A stretch of 64,000 nt of DNA from Hydrogenoanaerobacterium saccharovorans (GTDB lineage: Bacteria; Bacillota; Clostridia; Oscillospirales; Ruminococcaceae), in assembly GCF_003814745.1 (NCBI RefSeq), contig NZ_RKRD01000003.1, positions 62,001 to 126,000 on the forward strand, in the 5' to 3' direction. Below the pieces are notes generated by a model. The model worked only from the letters and a program-made list of their open reading frames with translations. It was not told where the DNA came from and did no database searches. The position numbers were made by a program, and so were the translations under genes. Below are positions 29,281-39,131 of the stretch, one piece after another (position 1 is the stretch's first letter; each line of letters opens with the position of its first letter).

Positions 29281-31377
29281 TTGGAACGACTTGCAAGATG
29301 GATTGTTAAGTGCAGGGTGCTTATTATTATTGTTGCAGTGGCACTTCTGGTACCATCCGCAATCGGGTATATAGGTACTTACGTTAATTACGACATTTTA
29401 ACCTATCTGCCTGATGATTTGGAGTCGATGATAGGGCAGGGATACCTTGAAGATGATTTTAATATGGCTGGCACGGCAATGGTTACCATAGAGAATATGG
29501 AAACAAACGACCTATTGGCACTGAAAGAACAACTTGAACAAATACCGGGTGTTGATAAGGTTCTCTGGCAGGATAATGTGCTTGATGCATCGGTACCCCC
29601 TGAGATGCTGCCGGATGAAATAAGCTCGATTTATTACAACGAAAACGCCACCATGATGATGGTGACCTTTACCGACAAAAGCGCGTCGGACAGCACGATG
29701 AAAGCGCTTGAACAAATTAATGCAACGCTGAAAGAAAACTGTTTTATGGGCGGTATGTCAGCAATCGTGGCAGATACCAAAAACTTAGCTGAAAGTGAAA
29801 TGCCGTTTTATGTTGTAGTTGCAGTAGTGCTTTCGGCTATTGTACTCATGCTTGGGATGAAGTCTTGGCTGGTGCCTTTCATCTTTATTGCAGGCATAGG
29901 GTTTGCCGTTGCTTACAACCTTGGTACCAATATCTTTTTGGGGCAGGTTTGCTACATTACAAAATCTTTGGCAGCAGTATTGCAGCTTGGTGTTACCATG
30001 GACTTTTCAATCTTCTTGCTGCACCGTTACGATGAGGAAAAAGAAAACGGAATGAACAGTGAGGATGCAATGGTTCATGCGATTGTAAACACCTTTACTT
30101 CCATTTCAGGCAGTTCCCTCACCACAATTGCAGGCTTTCTTGCCATGTGTACCATGAGCCTGACGCTTGGTGCCGATATCGGCATTGTTATGGCAAAAGG
30201 TGTTGTACTGGGTGTTCTCAGCACCGTTATCATTTTGCCTGCACTTATTTTGTTTTTCGATAAACCCATTCATAAATATACACACCGCACGTTTATACCA
30301 AAACTTACCAAACTCAGTGCTTTTGTAACAAAATATCATAAATCAGTGCTGTTTTTCTCTGTTTTGCTGTTTATTCCGTTTGCTATTGCACAAAGCAAAG
30401 CAGATGTGTATTACACGCTTACCGATTCGCTCCCTGCCGACCTGCCATCGGTAATGGGTACCAACGAACTGAAAAAGCAGTTTGATATGGCAACCAGCCA
30501 CTTTGTTATATTGGATGACAGCGTTGAGGGTTACCAAATCAGAGATATTTGCAAACAGATTGAGAAGATGGACGGCATTACGAGTGTGGTTGCCTACGAA
30601 AAATTCCTCGGTTCGGGTATCCCCGAAGAGTTTATCCCCGATGATGTAAAAGACAGCTTTGCCAAGGGTGGCAAAAAGATGTTTATGGTAAACACCAGTA
30701 TGAAGCCCGCCACACCAGAACTAAGCAAGCAGCTTGATGACATCAATGCGCTGATTAAAAGTTACGATAAAAACGCAGTAATTGCGGGTGAGGGCGCGCT
30801 CACAAACGACTTGGTTAAAGTATCCGATCAAGACTTTAAAAACGTAAATATATCCTCTATCGCGGTTGTATTTTTAATTATTGCAATTGTATTTAAATCA
30901 ATCTCAATTCCTGTGTTGCTTGTTTCAGCAATTGAGTTTGCGATTATGATTAATATGGGTATACCTTACTTTACGGGCAATACAATCCCATTTATCGCGA
31001 GTATCGTAATCGGAACAATTCAGCTGGGCGCAACGGTGGATTACGCTATTTTGATGACCACCCGCTTTCAAGAAGAACGCCGTGCAGGCAATGGAATCCT
31101 GGAGTCAGTGCGGATTTCGGCGGAAACCAGTTCGCAGTCCATCATCACCAGCGGCCTTTCGTTCTTCTCGGCAACCATGGGTGTTGCGCTGGTTTCTAAA
31201 ATTGAACTGATCAAAAGCTTATGCCTGATGCTGGCACGTGGTGCAATCATCAGCATGGTGGTTATTCTGTTGGTAATGCCTGCAATTTTAATTGTATTTG
31301 GCAAGCTGATTGAAAAAACAAGCATTCACTTCCTCGGTAAACCGGAGAAACCAAGTAAGGAGAGAGCTATACAATGA
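29281..31377 (+). CDS. MMPL/RND-family exporter
   Basis: A membrane pump of about 698 residues built of two similar halves. Each half has an extracytoplasmic loop and a helix bundle carrying the conserved Asp motif (GVTMDFSIFLLHRYDEE and GATVDYAILMTTRFQEE), the proton-relay positions of MMPL proteins. Such pumps in Firmicutes export lipids, toxins or drugs. The start is probably the TTG 9 bases after AGGGGAG; the ATG 9 bases upstream is too close to that site. The stop overlaps the start of the next gene (ATGA), so the two are translated together. Controlled by the TetR array. Confidence 0.9.
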   Translation: MERLARWIVKCRVLIIIVAVALLVPSAIGYIGTYVNYDILTYLPDDLESMIGQGYLEDDFNMAGTAMVTIENMETNDLLALKEQLEQIPGVDKVLWQDNVLDASVPPEMLPDEISSIYYNENATMMMVTFTDKSASDSTMKALEQINATLKENCFMGGMSAIVADTKNLAESEMPFYVVVAVVLSAIVLMLGMKSWLVPFIFIAGIGFAVAYNLGTNIFLGQVCYITKSLAAVLQLGVTMDFSIFLLHRYDEEKENGMNSEDAMVHAIVNTFTSISGSSLTTIAGFLAMCTMSLTLGADIGIVMAKGVVLGVLSTVIILPALILFFDKPIHKYTHRTFIPKLTKLSAFVTKYHKSVLFFSVLLFIPFAIAQSKADVYYTLTDSLPADLPSVMGTNELKKQFDMATSHFVILDDSVEGYQIRDICKQIEKMDGITSVVAYEKFLGSGIPEEFIPDDVKDSFAKGGKKMFMVNTSMKPATPELSKQLDDINALIKSYDKNAVIAGEGALTNDLVKVSDQDFKNVNISSIAVVFLIIAIVFKSISIPVLLVSAIEFAIMINMGIPYFTGNTIPFIASIVIGTIQLGATVDYAILMTTRFQEERRAGNGILESVRISAETSSQSIITSGLSFFSATMGVALVSKIELIKSLCLMLARGAIISMVVILLVMPAILIVFGKLIEKTSIHFLGKPEKPSKERAIQ

Positions 31378-33905
31378 ACAACAAATTAAAAAAGGTATGT
31401 GCCATTACACTTGCGGTTGCATTGGCTGGTGCACAGACTGTATGGGCACTCAACAATGCAAAAACAGGTAAGACAGCACAGCCCGCAGATACGGCATTGA
31501 CCGAAACAACCCCCGCCGCAGATATTAAAAAAGAGAATAACAGCGGAAAAGGGCTTACCAAGGATGAAAGCGTCTTTGTAATATTAAACAGCGACGGCAG
31601 TGTGAAAAAGCAAATTGTCAGCAGCTGGCTGCACAGTGATATTGGTTTGAACGGTGTGCAGGATATCAGCATACTCAACGATATTAAGAACCTGAAAAGT
31701 GCTATAAAGCCCGAGTTTAAAGACGGCAAACTCACTTGGAACAGCAGCGATAAAGATGTGTATTATCAAGGTACTACCGACAAACCCCTGCCTGTTAACG
31801 TGAGCGTAACCTATAAACTCGACGGCGAGGAGATTACAGGCGAAGAACTTGCAGGTAAAAGCGGCGAGGTAGAAATTTACGTTAAAGTTTCTAATGCATA
31901 TACCAAAAAACAAGTGATAGACGGCGTAGAGCGCCCCATTGCACCGGTGTTTTTGACAACACTTTTGCTTAACCTGCCCGAAGAAAACTTCAGCAACGTA
32001 AAAGCAGATGACGGTATCATCATGAACGAATCAACCAACCAACTCATTACTTTTGTCACGGTTCCCGGGCTGAAAGACAGTTTTGACGGTCTGCTTGATG
32101 ACAAAATCGGTGATATTAAAGATAAGCTGACCGATGAGTTTGTGGTTACCGCACATGCACAGAATTTCCGTCTGCCCTCCATCATGGTTGCTGCTGCCAA
32201 CGACAGCGACTTATTCGATGATGATAACGACCTGGAAAGCGATATAGATGAATTGCTTGATGGCATTGATGACCTCAACGACGCAACCGATGAACTGCGC
32301 AACGGTACCTTGCTGCTTGCCGATGCGGGTGTGGAGTTTAACGACAATATGCGCACGTTCCGCAATAAATATCAAGATTTCCACGAAGGCTTCCGTGATG
32401 CTTACAAAGCAATCAACAGCCTTGTCGGCAAACTCAATGGTGTACAAAGTGTTGTGGCGGCTGTTCCCCCACAAAAAATGGCAGCGCTGAACAAAGCACT
32501 AAAACAGCTTGCTGAAATACAAAAAGAAAACCCCGAAATCTTTACAAAAGATGAGCTGGAGCTTTTAGGCAAACTATCAAAAGCTACACTGCCTGAGCTT
32601 AATGTGCTAAGCGAAGGGATTGCGGCAGCCAATGCAGAACAATTAAAAAAGGCTCTTGACCAGATTAAAAATATGCCTTTGCCGGGTATGGCTGATGATA
32701 CCCACAATGTAAAACCCGAAGGTCAGCCATCGGTACCCGATGATAAAGCAGATAATGTAGAAGACGGTATCACTAAAACCGAACAAGGTACTCAGCCTGA
32801 AACACCTACCGACCAAAACAAAACAACAGAGCCAAAAACAGATGCTTCAACCGAACAAAAAGACGATGTAAAAACAGATAAAGAAGACGTACAAAGTGGT
32901 GCTTCTGACGAAAAACAAACCAATACCGCAACGCAGGACACTACTGAAAAAGACGCTGCACCTGCACCCAATGAACAGGATACTGTACAGCCAAAAACCG
33001 AGCAGAACGAAACAGAAAAACAACCAGAACAAAAAGATACATCCGCTAACAGTACCGCTATGACGTTCAGCGAGGAAGCACCTGCGGGAAACGTGCGCAT
33101 ACTAGGCGACTATGTAAGTGCAGAAGAAGAGCAGATAGACCTCCAAAATAATATGGCAGAAAAACTTATAAAAACTTTAGGCGTGAATGGTATTTTGGCT
33201 ATAAAAGCATTGAGTGATGAGCAAATTGAAGCAATTTGCGGGTTAGCCAAACCTGTTACGTCTGCAGTAGTTACTGGGGTAGCTGAAAAAATTTGCAATG
33301 AAAAATTTGGTATGGGCTTTGATAAAACGGCAAAAATGTTAACCGATATTCAAGGTAAAAGCCAAGCAATACTTGTAACACTGCAACCGGTAATGGATGT
33401 TATCACCGACCCACAAGTCCAAGCGGCGATTGATAAAAACCCCGAATTTAAAAAAGTACTTGCAAATCCTATCGAAACTATGCAAAAGTTATCATCAGGC
33501 AGCGATGAATTGACAAAAGGTTTGGATAAGCTGTACTCGGGCGAGCTGAAAATAAGCAGCGCGATTGACGAATTTAAAGATGCCACACAAGAACTGCAGG
33601 ATAAAACCGCAGAACTGAGCGACGGCGTGGAAGAATTCCAAATCGATGGTATTTATGAGCTGACCGATGAGGTAACCGACCTTACCGATGACCTCAAGCA
33701 GGCAATCCACATCAAAGAGGCAATCTCAAATGAATCAAAAGGCTTTACTACCTATACAGGTGCGCCACATGGTGCCGATACCAGTGTGAAGTTTATTATG
33801 AAGACAGAAGAGATTAAGGCAAAAGAAGAGGAGAAAAAGGCTGTAGTAATCGAAAAAGAAAAATCGAGCTTCTGGGATAAAATTAAAGGTTTGTTCCAAA
33901 AATAA
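31374..33905 (+). CDS. Exported YhgE/Pip-like partner of the MMPL pump
   Basis: An 843-residue exported protein: a signal peptide (ITLAVALAGAQTVWA), a beta-rich N-terminal domain to about residue 265, then long helical stretches with x-L-x-x-G heptads (LDGIDDLNDATDELRNGTLLLADAG) like those of YhgE/Pip proteins. A Thr/Glu/Lys/Pro-rich linker (about 440-560) and a second helical region follow, with an amphipathic C-terminus. There is no obvious membrane anchor after the signal peptide. The coupled ATGA start implies a complex with the pump, perhaps a periplasm-like extension reaching into the wall. Confidence 0.75.
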   Translation: MNNKLKKVCAITLAVALAGAQTVWALNNAKTGKTAQPADTALTETTPAADIKKENNSGKGLTKDESVFVILNSDGSVKKQIVSSWLHSDIGLNGVQDISILNDIKNLKSAIKPEFKDGKLTWNSSDKDVYYQGTTDKPLPVNVSVTYKLDGEEITGEELAGKSGEVEIYVKVSNAYTKKQVIDGVERPIAPVFLTTLLLNLPEENFSNVKADDGIIMNESTNQLITFVTVPGLKDSFDGLLDDKIGDIKDKLTDEFVVTAHAQNFRLPSIMVAAANDSDLFDDDNDLESDIDELLDGIDDLNDATDELRNGTLLLADAGVEFNDNMRTFRNKYQDFHEGFRDAYKAINSLVGKLNGVQSVVAAVPPQKMAALNKALKQLAEIQKENPEIFTKDELELLGKLSKATLPELNVLSEGIAAANAEQLKKALDQIKNMPLPGMADDTHNVKPEGQPSVPDDKADNVEDGITKTEQGTQPETPTDQNKTTEPKTDASTEQKDDVKTDKEDVQSGASDEKQTNTATQDTTEKDAAPAPNEQDTVQPKTEQNETEKQPEQKDTSANSTAMTFSEEAPAGNVRILGDYVSAEEEQIDLQNNMAEKLIKTLGVNGILAIKALSDEQIEAICGLAKPVTSAVVTGVAEKICNEKFGMGFDKTAKMLTDIQGKSQAILVTLQPVMDVITDPQVQAAIDKNPEFKKVLANPIETMQKLSSGSDELTKGLDKLYSGELKISSAIDEFKDATQELQDKTAELSDGVEEFQIDGIYELTDEVTDLTDDLKQAIHIKEAISNESKGFTTYTGAPHGADTSVKFIMKTEEIKAKEEEKKAVVIEKEKSSFWDKIKGLFQK

Positions 33906-33956
33906 AAGAAATATATAGCAAATCCAGCGGGTTAAAAACCGCATCTCTCTTTTGCA

Positions 33957-33992
33957 AAACACCGGTGCGTAATTTCTGCATCGGTGTTTTTG
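33957..33992 (+). terminator. Terminator of the MMPL operon
   Basis: ACACCGGTGC pairs with GCATCGGTGT, followed by T5. Confidence 0.85.
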
Positions 33993-34010
33993 CATACTTT
34001 GTGATACTGC

Positions 34011-34039
34011 TTGTTTCGATGAAACCTGCGTGTTATACT
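34011..34039 (+). promoter_or_regulatory. Promoter of the SDR operon
   Basis: TTGTTT and TATACT with a 17-base spacer, about 70 bases before the SDR start. Confidence 0.6.
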
Positions 34040-34107
34040 GGGTACAAATAGGTCGAGGCAAGTTTTTTAGAAAAACGGCGCATCTCGTTTGAGAAAAGAG
34101 GGACAAG

Positions 34108-34842
34108 TTGAACAAAACAGTTTTGATAACAGGTGCTTCGCGCGGAATAGGCGCAGATACTGCACGGCTATTTGCCGAGCAGGGGTGGAATGTTGCAATA
34201 AATTATAACCATAGCGAACACCGTGCTCTGGCGCTTGAAGCCGAATTAAAGGCACAAGGTGCCTCTGCAATGGTTGTGCAGGCAGATATTGCGGAGGCAC
34301 AGCAGGTACAAAGTATGGTGCATCAGGTGCAATCCCATTTTGGTACAATAGATGCTTTGGTAAATAACGCAGGCATTGCTCAGCAGCGTTTGTTTACCGA
34401 AATAACCGAAGAGGATTGGAACCGTATGTTTGATGTAAACGTGAAAGGAATGTACCATTGCACGCAAGCCGTGGTACGCGATATGATTAATAATCATGCG
34501 GGCAAAATCATCAATCTATCCAGTATATGGGGGATTACAGGGGGCAGCTGCGAAGTGCATTATTCCGCTGCAAAAGCAGCGGTTGTTGGGTTTACCAAGG
34601 CACTTGCCAAAGAACTGGGCTTGTCGAATATTCAGGTAAACTGTGTTGCCCCCGGTGTCATCGATACCGAGATGAATGCGGCACTTACTGCCGATGCCAT
34701 GGAACAACTCAAAGAAGAAACCCCGCTTGGCGTTATCGGTAAATGCAGTGACGTTGCAAATCTGATTTATTTTCTTGCATCCGATAAGGCGGATTTTATT
34801 ACAGGGCAAGTTATCAGCCCCAACGGCGGGTTGGTTATATAA
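34108..34842 (+). CDS. SDR-family oxidoreductase (FabG-like)
   Basis: A 244-residue short-chain dehydrogenase: the dinucleotide motif TGASRGIG near residue 8, NNAG near 86, and the Ser-Tyr-Lys catalytic set (LSSIWG, then YSAAK). The C-terminal NPNGG-type end (SPNGGLVI) is FabG-like. No other fatty-acid genes are near, so the substrate is open. The start is TTG with AGAGGGAC upstream. First of three closely spaced genes. Confidence 0.88.
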   Translation: MNKTVLITGASRGIGADTARLFAEQGWNVAINYNHSEHRALALEAELKAQGASAMVVQADIAEAQQVQSMVHQVQSHFGTIDALVNNAGIAQQRLFTEITEEDWNRMFDVNVKGMYHCTQAVVRDMINNHAGKIINLSSIWGITGGSCEVHYSAAKAAVVGFTKALAKELGLSNIQVNCVAPGVIDTEMNAALTADAMEQLKEETPLGVIGKCSDVANLIYFLASDKADFITGQVISPNGGLVI

Positions 34843-34862
34843 TCATAGAAAGGGCGAAATAG

Positions 34863-35531
34863 ATGGATAAAAACATAAAACTAGTTATGGAAAAGCGAAT
34901 TGCCAAAACCATTGCGGCACTGGAAAAAAACAATATGATGGGTTTTTATGTTGAGCATAAAAAAGATGTACCTGCTAAGGTGGCAGAACTGCTGAAAGAC
35001 GGCTGTTCGGTATCGTTTGGTGGTTCGATATCACTGGTAGAAAGCGGAGTGGTGGACCTGCTGCGTAGCGGGCGTTACCAGTTGTACGACCGTGAAAACT
35101 GCGCACCCGAAGATAAACCCAAAGTACAGCGCGAAGCATTTTTTGCCGATGCATTTTTGTGCAGCAGCAACGCAGTTACCGAAAACGGTGAACTTTACAA
35201 TGTAGACGGCATAGGCAACCGTACTGCGGCAATTGTATTTGGCCCCCAATCGGTTATTATGGTGGTTGGCTACAACAAATTGTGCAAAAATTTAGAGGAA
35301 GCTGCTCTGCGTGTGAAAATCATTGCAGCCCCCGCCAACTGCGAACGCCTAAATTGTGCCACCTATTGCCACGAAAAAGGCGAATGTGCAGCATTTGCAA
35401 AGGGCAACGATTTCATTACAACAGGATGTTCCAGCGAAGGCAGAATTTGCTGTACCTATGTGGTGTGTGCACAGCAGCGTATCAAAAACCGCATAAAAGT
35501 GGTTTTCGTGGGGGAAGAACTGGGCTATTGA
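34863..35531 (+). CDS. LutC/YkgG-type (DUF162) protein with Cys-rich C-terminus
   Basis: A 222-residue DUF162 protein related to LutC of lactate utilisation: GGSISLVESGVVDLLRSG, then FLCSSNAVTENGELYNVDGIGNR and VMVVGYNK. The C-terminal third contains nine cysteines (such as NCERLNCATYCHEKGEC and RICCTYVVC), which could carry an Fe-S cluster or metal. LutA and LutB are not adjacent. The stop overlaps the next start (TGATG). Confidence 0.82.
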   Translation: MDKNIKLVMEKRIAKTIAALEKNNMMGFYVEHKKDVPAKVAELLKDGCSVSFGGSISLVESGVVDLLRSGRYQLYDRENCAPEDKPKVQREAFFADAFLCSSNAVTENGELYNVDGIGNRTAAIVFGPQSVIMVVGYNKLCKNLEEAALRVKIIAAPANCERLNCATYCHEKGECAAFAKGNDFITTGCSSEGRICCTYVVCAQQRIKNRIKVVFVGEELGY

Positions 35532-36196
35532 TGGAATACAAGATTGTTCGCTCCAAGCGCAAAACGCTTGCGATTTATGTTACACCTCAGGCAGAAGTTG
35601 AAGTGCGTGCCCCGCTGCGGTTGGCACAATGCCGAATTGATGCGTTCGTGCAGCAAAAACAAAACTGGATTGTGTCGCATCAATCGCGTATGCGCGAGCA
35701 GCTGGAAAAGCGCAGCAGCTTTGCTTTTGGTGATACGCTGCCATTGCTTGGCAAAGAGTACCCTGTTACATATGCAGAATGTAAAAATGCAGAGTTCAAC
35801 GGCAGAAGCTTTTTGGTTCCGCAAGGTGATTTTGATACCGTGCGCAGCGCTGTTATTAAGCTTTATCGCTCTTTGGCGCACGATGAGCTTACCAAGAGGG
35901 TGCAATACTACTGTAAAGTGATGGGGCTTGCCCCCAGTGCGGTTAAAATAAGTTCTGCGCACACACGTTGGGGTTCGTGCTCGGGCAAAAACAGTTTGAA
36001 TTTTTCTTGGCGTTTGGTTCTTGCTCACCCCGATGCAGTGGATTATGTGGTGGTACATGAGTTGGCACATATCCGGCAGCACAACCACTCTGCTGCATTT
36101 TGGCAGTTGGTAAAACGGGTTCTGCCCGATTATAAACGGCGTGAAGAAATATTAAAAGAGCTGCATCGGCAGCTTGCAGTACAAAATTGGCAGTAA
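35531..36196 (+). CDS. YgjP-like zinc metallopeptidase family protein
   Basis: A 221-residue member of the YgjP/DUF45 family. It has the RWGSCSGKNSLNFSWRL segment and the zinc motif VVHELAHIRQHNHS with HExxH near residue 178. Cellular role unknown in the family. The ATG overlaps the preceding stop and is preceded by GGGGGAAG; an in-frame reading further upstream lies inside the DUF162 gene and is not used. Confidence 0.87.
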   Translation: MEYKIVRSKRKTLAIYVTPQAEVEVRAPLRLAQCRIDAFVQQKQNWIVSHQSRMREQLEKRSSFAFGDTLPLLGKEYPVTYAECKNAEFNGRSFLVPQGDFDTVRSAVIKLYRSLAHDELTKRVQYYCKVMGLAPSAVKISSAHTRWGSCSGKNSLNFSWRLVLAHPDAVDYVVVHELAHIRQHNHSAAFWQLVKRVLPDYKRREEILKELHRQLAVQNWQ

Positions 36197-36229
36197 AAAG
36201 AACAGGCACGACTGTGTCTGTTCTTTTTT
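36197..36229 (+). terminator. Terminator of the SDR operon
   Basis: AAAGAACAGGCAC pairs with GTGTCTGTTCTTT, followed by more T. Confidence 0.9.
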
Positions 36230-36299
36230 GTTAGCATACAATATAAAATCTGAGCTTTTTAGGTGTGTAAATTTTTACAATAAAAAATAAATTAGAACC

Positions 36300-36353
36300 T
36301 TGACATCAGAAAGAACGAATGATATCATAAACATATGAACAATCATTCATATG
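36300..36353 (+). promoter_or_regulatory. Metal-responsive promoter and operator
   Basis: TTGACA and TATCAT with a 17-base spacer (36300-36328). Right over the predicted start site sits CATATGAA-N6-TTCATATG (36332-36353), a 22-base dyad like the sites bound by ArsR/CadC repressors. ATGATATCAT overlaps the -10. Confidence 0.8.
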
Positions 36354-36368
36354 AAAGGATGAACAGAA

Positions 36369-36734
36369 GTGCAAAGTAATGATGATTCGGTGGAACGCTG
36401 CGAATTTATGCACGTACATGAGGAGATTGTAACTGCGGTTGAAAACTGCATGCCCGACGAGGAAAGTCTTTACGATCTTGCCGACCTTTACAAGATTTTT
36501 GCCGATTCTACCCGAATTAAAATTCTGTATGTGCTGCTGGAATCTGAAATGTGTGTCTGCGATATTGCACAGCTGTTAAATATGAGCCAAAGTGCCATTT
36601 CACATCAGCTGCGTGTATTGAAAGCCTCACGTTTGGTAAAAAACCGCCGCGACGGTAAAACCGTGTTTTATTCATTGTCCGATGATCATATCAAAACAAT
36701 TCTCGATCAAGGGCTGGAGCACATCAACGAATAG
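36369..36734 (+). CDS. ArsR/SmtB-family metal-sensing repressor (CadC/CmtR type)
   Basis: A 121-residue ArsR-type repressor. Its metal ligands match CadC: a Cys near the N-terminus (VERCEFMHVHE, Cys-11) and the alpha-3 motif MCVCDIAQLL. The DNA-binding part is SQSAISHQLRVLKASRLV. It should sense Cd, Pb or Zn and release the operator just upstream. The start is GTG, 8 bases after AAAGGATG. It is followed after 83 bases by the matching P-type ATPase. Confidence 0.92.
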   Translation: MQSNDDSVERCEFMHVHEEIVTAVENCMPDEESLYDLADLYKIFADSTRIKILYVLLESEMCVCDIAQLLNMSQSAISHQLRVLKASRLVKNRRDGKTVFYSLSDDHIKTILDQGLEHINE

Positions 36735-36817
36735 CAACGTAACTCCGCATGTACAAATCAAATCACAAAGCCGCAATATCGGTAAATTCTACAACAACGC
36801 AAGAACGGAGAATCAGA

Positions 36818-39079
36818 ATGAAAAAAACATTCCATTTAGATGGCTTGGATTGCGCGAATTGTGCAGCCAAGCTGGAGCGTGCGGTTGGCGCGCTGGAAAT
36901 TATAAAAACAGTAACAGTTGATTTTATGACGAAAAAGCTGATACTAGAAGCCGCAGATGACCAGTTTGATGCAGCGTTTGAGCAAGCAACAGCAGTTATT
37001 ACAAAAATTGAACCCGATGTTGCGGTGCTTACAGAGAAAAAGGCCTCGAAAGCAAACAAACATGCCTACAAAAAACACATGCATGCTCACGAGCATGGCG
37101 GCGAAAACTGCGAAGGCTGCAATGGCTGCAGCTGTGAAGTGCATGACCATGACGAACATGCCAGCCACTCGCATGATTTAGATGAAGATGACCATAACCC
37201 TGAAAGCGGCAGCACAGGAGATAGCTACCTGCGCACGCAAATGATCCGCATTGTGGGTACGGGCATTATTATGGCAGCGGCAATGATAATGTCATCCGAT
37301 ATGATGTTGATTACCGAATTATTAATGTACTTAATTGCGTACCTGTTTATAGGCGGAGACATATTGTGGAAAGCGGTAAAAAACATCTTTCGAGGCAAAG
37401 TATTTGATGAAAACTTTTTAATGTCCATTGCAACCGTCGGTGCTTTTTTCATTGGCGAATACCCCGAAGGCGTTGCCGTCATGTTGTTTTACCAAATCGG
37501 AGAATTGTTTCAGCACTATGCGGTTAACCGTTCGCGTAAATCTATCGCGGGGCTAATGGATATACGACCCGACTATGCAAACGTACTAATCGACGGAGAG
37601 ATTGTTACAGGCAGCCCCGAGGATGTGGAAATCGGAGACATCATTGTTGTAAAAGCGGGCGAAAAAATCCCGCTGGATGGCAAGGTGGTTGAAGGCAGCT
37701 CCACCATCGATACTTCGGCACTCACAGGCGAATCTATGCCGCGTGAGGCTCAAACGGGCAGTGAGGTTTTAAGCGGGTGCATCAACCTTACCGGTGTGCT
37801 GAACATTGAGGTTACAAAAGAGTTCGGCGAATCTACAGTTTCTAAAATACTGGACCTTGTAGAAAATGCCAGCAGCAAAAAAGCAAATGCCGAAAACTTT
37901 ATTACAAAATTCGCAAAATACTACACCCCTGTGGTGGTGATTATTGCTGCACTTCTTGCTGTCATCCCCCCCTTGTTGTTTGGCGGTGTTTGGAACGACT
38001 GGATTTACCGTGCGCTTTCGTTCTTAGTGGTATCTTGCCCTTGCGCACTGGTCATTTCTATTCCGCTTGGATTTTTCGGTGGAATCGGTGGCGCATCCAA
38101 ACATGGCGTGCTGATTAAAGGCAGCAACTATCTTGAGGCACTTGCCGATACCCAGCTTGTAGTGTTTGACAAAACCGGTACGCTTACAAAAGGCAAATTT
38201 TCGGTTACGCAAATAAACTCGGTTGGTATAAGCGATAAAGAATTGCTTGAACTTGCTGCATATGCAGAAGCTTACTCCAACCATCCCATCTCGCTTTCGA
38301 TAAAGGCAGCGTACGACAAAGCAATTGATAACAGCCGAGTATCGGATGTGGAAGAGCTTGCGGGATACGGAGTAAAAGCTGTGGTTGACGGCAAAACAGT
38401 ACTGGCAGGCAATGCCAAGCTGATGGAGACAAACAACATTGCTTTCAATGCGGTTTCTGTAGGCGGTACTGTGGTACATCTTGCGGTTAACGGTGTTTAC
38501 GGCGGTTGTGTAATCATATCAGATGAGATAAAACCCGATGCAAAACAAGCCATTGCCGCACTGAAAGCAATCGGCGTTAAAAAAACGGTTATGTTAACCG
38601 GAGATTCAAGACTTGTGGGTGAATCGGTAGCAAAAGAACTGGGGCTGGACGAAGTTTATACTGAACTGCTGCCCGCCGACAAAGTGGAGCAGATGGAGCA
38701 GCTACTTACCCAAAAAACGGGAAAAGGCAAGCTTGCCTTTGTAGGGGACGGAATTAACGATGCACCTGTTTTGGCACGTGCCGATATTGGCATTGCCATG
38801 GGCGGGCTGGGCTCAGATGCAGCCATCGAAGCCGCCGATATTGTTATTATGACCGATGAGCCATCGCGCATTGCAACGGCGATGAAAATTTCGCGTAAAA
38901 CACTCGGTATTGTAAAGCAAAATATCGTATTTGCTTTGGTTATCAAAGTGCTGGTACTGGTACTGGTTGGCTTTGGGATGTCTACGATGTGGGAGGCTGT
39001 ATTTGCCGATGTGGGCGTTTCGGTAATCGCCATTTTAAATTCAATGCGTGCACTTGGAACAAAGAAAAAGCTGAAATAA
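36818..39079 (+). CDS. cadA: Zn/Cd/Pb-exporting P1B-type ATPase
   Basis: A 753-residue metal pump. An N-terminal HMA domain (GLDCANCAAKLE) is followed by a His/Cys-rich linker (about residues 70-125, with CEGCNGCSC and HDHDEHASHSHD), then the membrane core. The membrane metal site is CPC (SCPCALVIS near residue 407); the phosphorylated Asp is in DKTGTLTKG near 452; GDGINDAPVL is intact. CPC plus the HMA and CadC-type regulator point to Zn2+, Cd2+ or Pb2+ export. The ATG follows CGGAG; the longer reading upstream lacks a site. Confidence 0.93.
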   Translation: MKKTFHLDGLDCANCAAKLERAVGALEIIKTVTVDFMTKKLILEAADDQFDAAFEQATAVITKIEPDVAVLTEKKASKANKHAYKKHMHAHEHGGENCEGCNGCSCEVHDHDEHASHSHDLDEDDHNPESGSTGDSYLRTQMIRIVGTGIIMAAAMIMSSDMMLITELLMYLIAYLFIGGDILWKAVKNIFRGKVFDENFLMSIATVGAFFIGEYPEGVAVMLFYQIGELFQHYAVNRSRKSIAGLMDIRPDYANVLIDGEIVTGSPEDVEIGDIIVVKAGEKIPLDGKVVEGSSTIDTSALTGESMPREAQTGSEVLSGCINLTGVLNIEVTKEFGESTVSKILDLVENASSKKANAENFITKFAKYYTPVVVIIAALLAVIPPLLFGGVWNDWIYRALSFLVVSCPCALVISIPLGFFGGIGGASKHGVLIKGSNYLEALADTQLVVFDKTGTLTKGKFSVTQINSVGISDKELLELAAYAEAYSNHPISLSIKAAYDKAIDNSRVSDVEELAGYGVKAVVDGKTVLAGNAKLMETNNIAFNAVSVGGTVVHLAVNGVYGGCVIISDEIKPDAKQAIAALKAIGVKKTVMLTGDSRLVGESVAKELGLDEVYTELLPADKVEQMEQLLTQKTGKGKLAFVGDGINDAPVLARADIGIAMGGLGSDAAIEAADIVIMTDEPSRIATAMKISRKTLGIVKQNIVFALVIKVLVLVLVGFGMSTMWEAVFADVGVSVIAILNSMRALGTKKKLK

Positions 39080-39097
39080 GCAGTAGTTAAAAAAATA

Positions 39098-39131
39098 AAA
39101 ACCGTCCGCTCAGCACAAGCGGACGGTTTTT
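39098..39131 (+). terminator. Terminator of the cad operon
   Basis: ACCGTCCGCT stem with a 7-base loop and T5. The next 170 bases to the kinase gene hold nothing I recognise. Confidence 0.92.
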
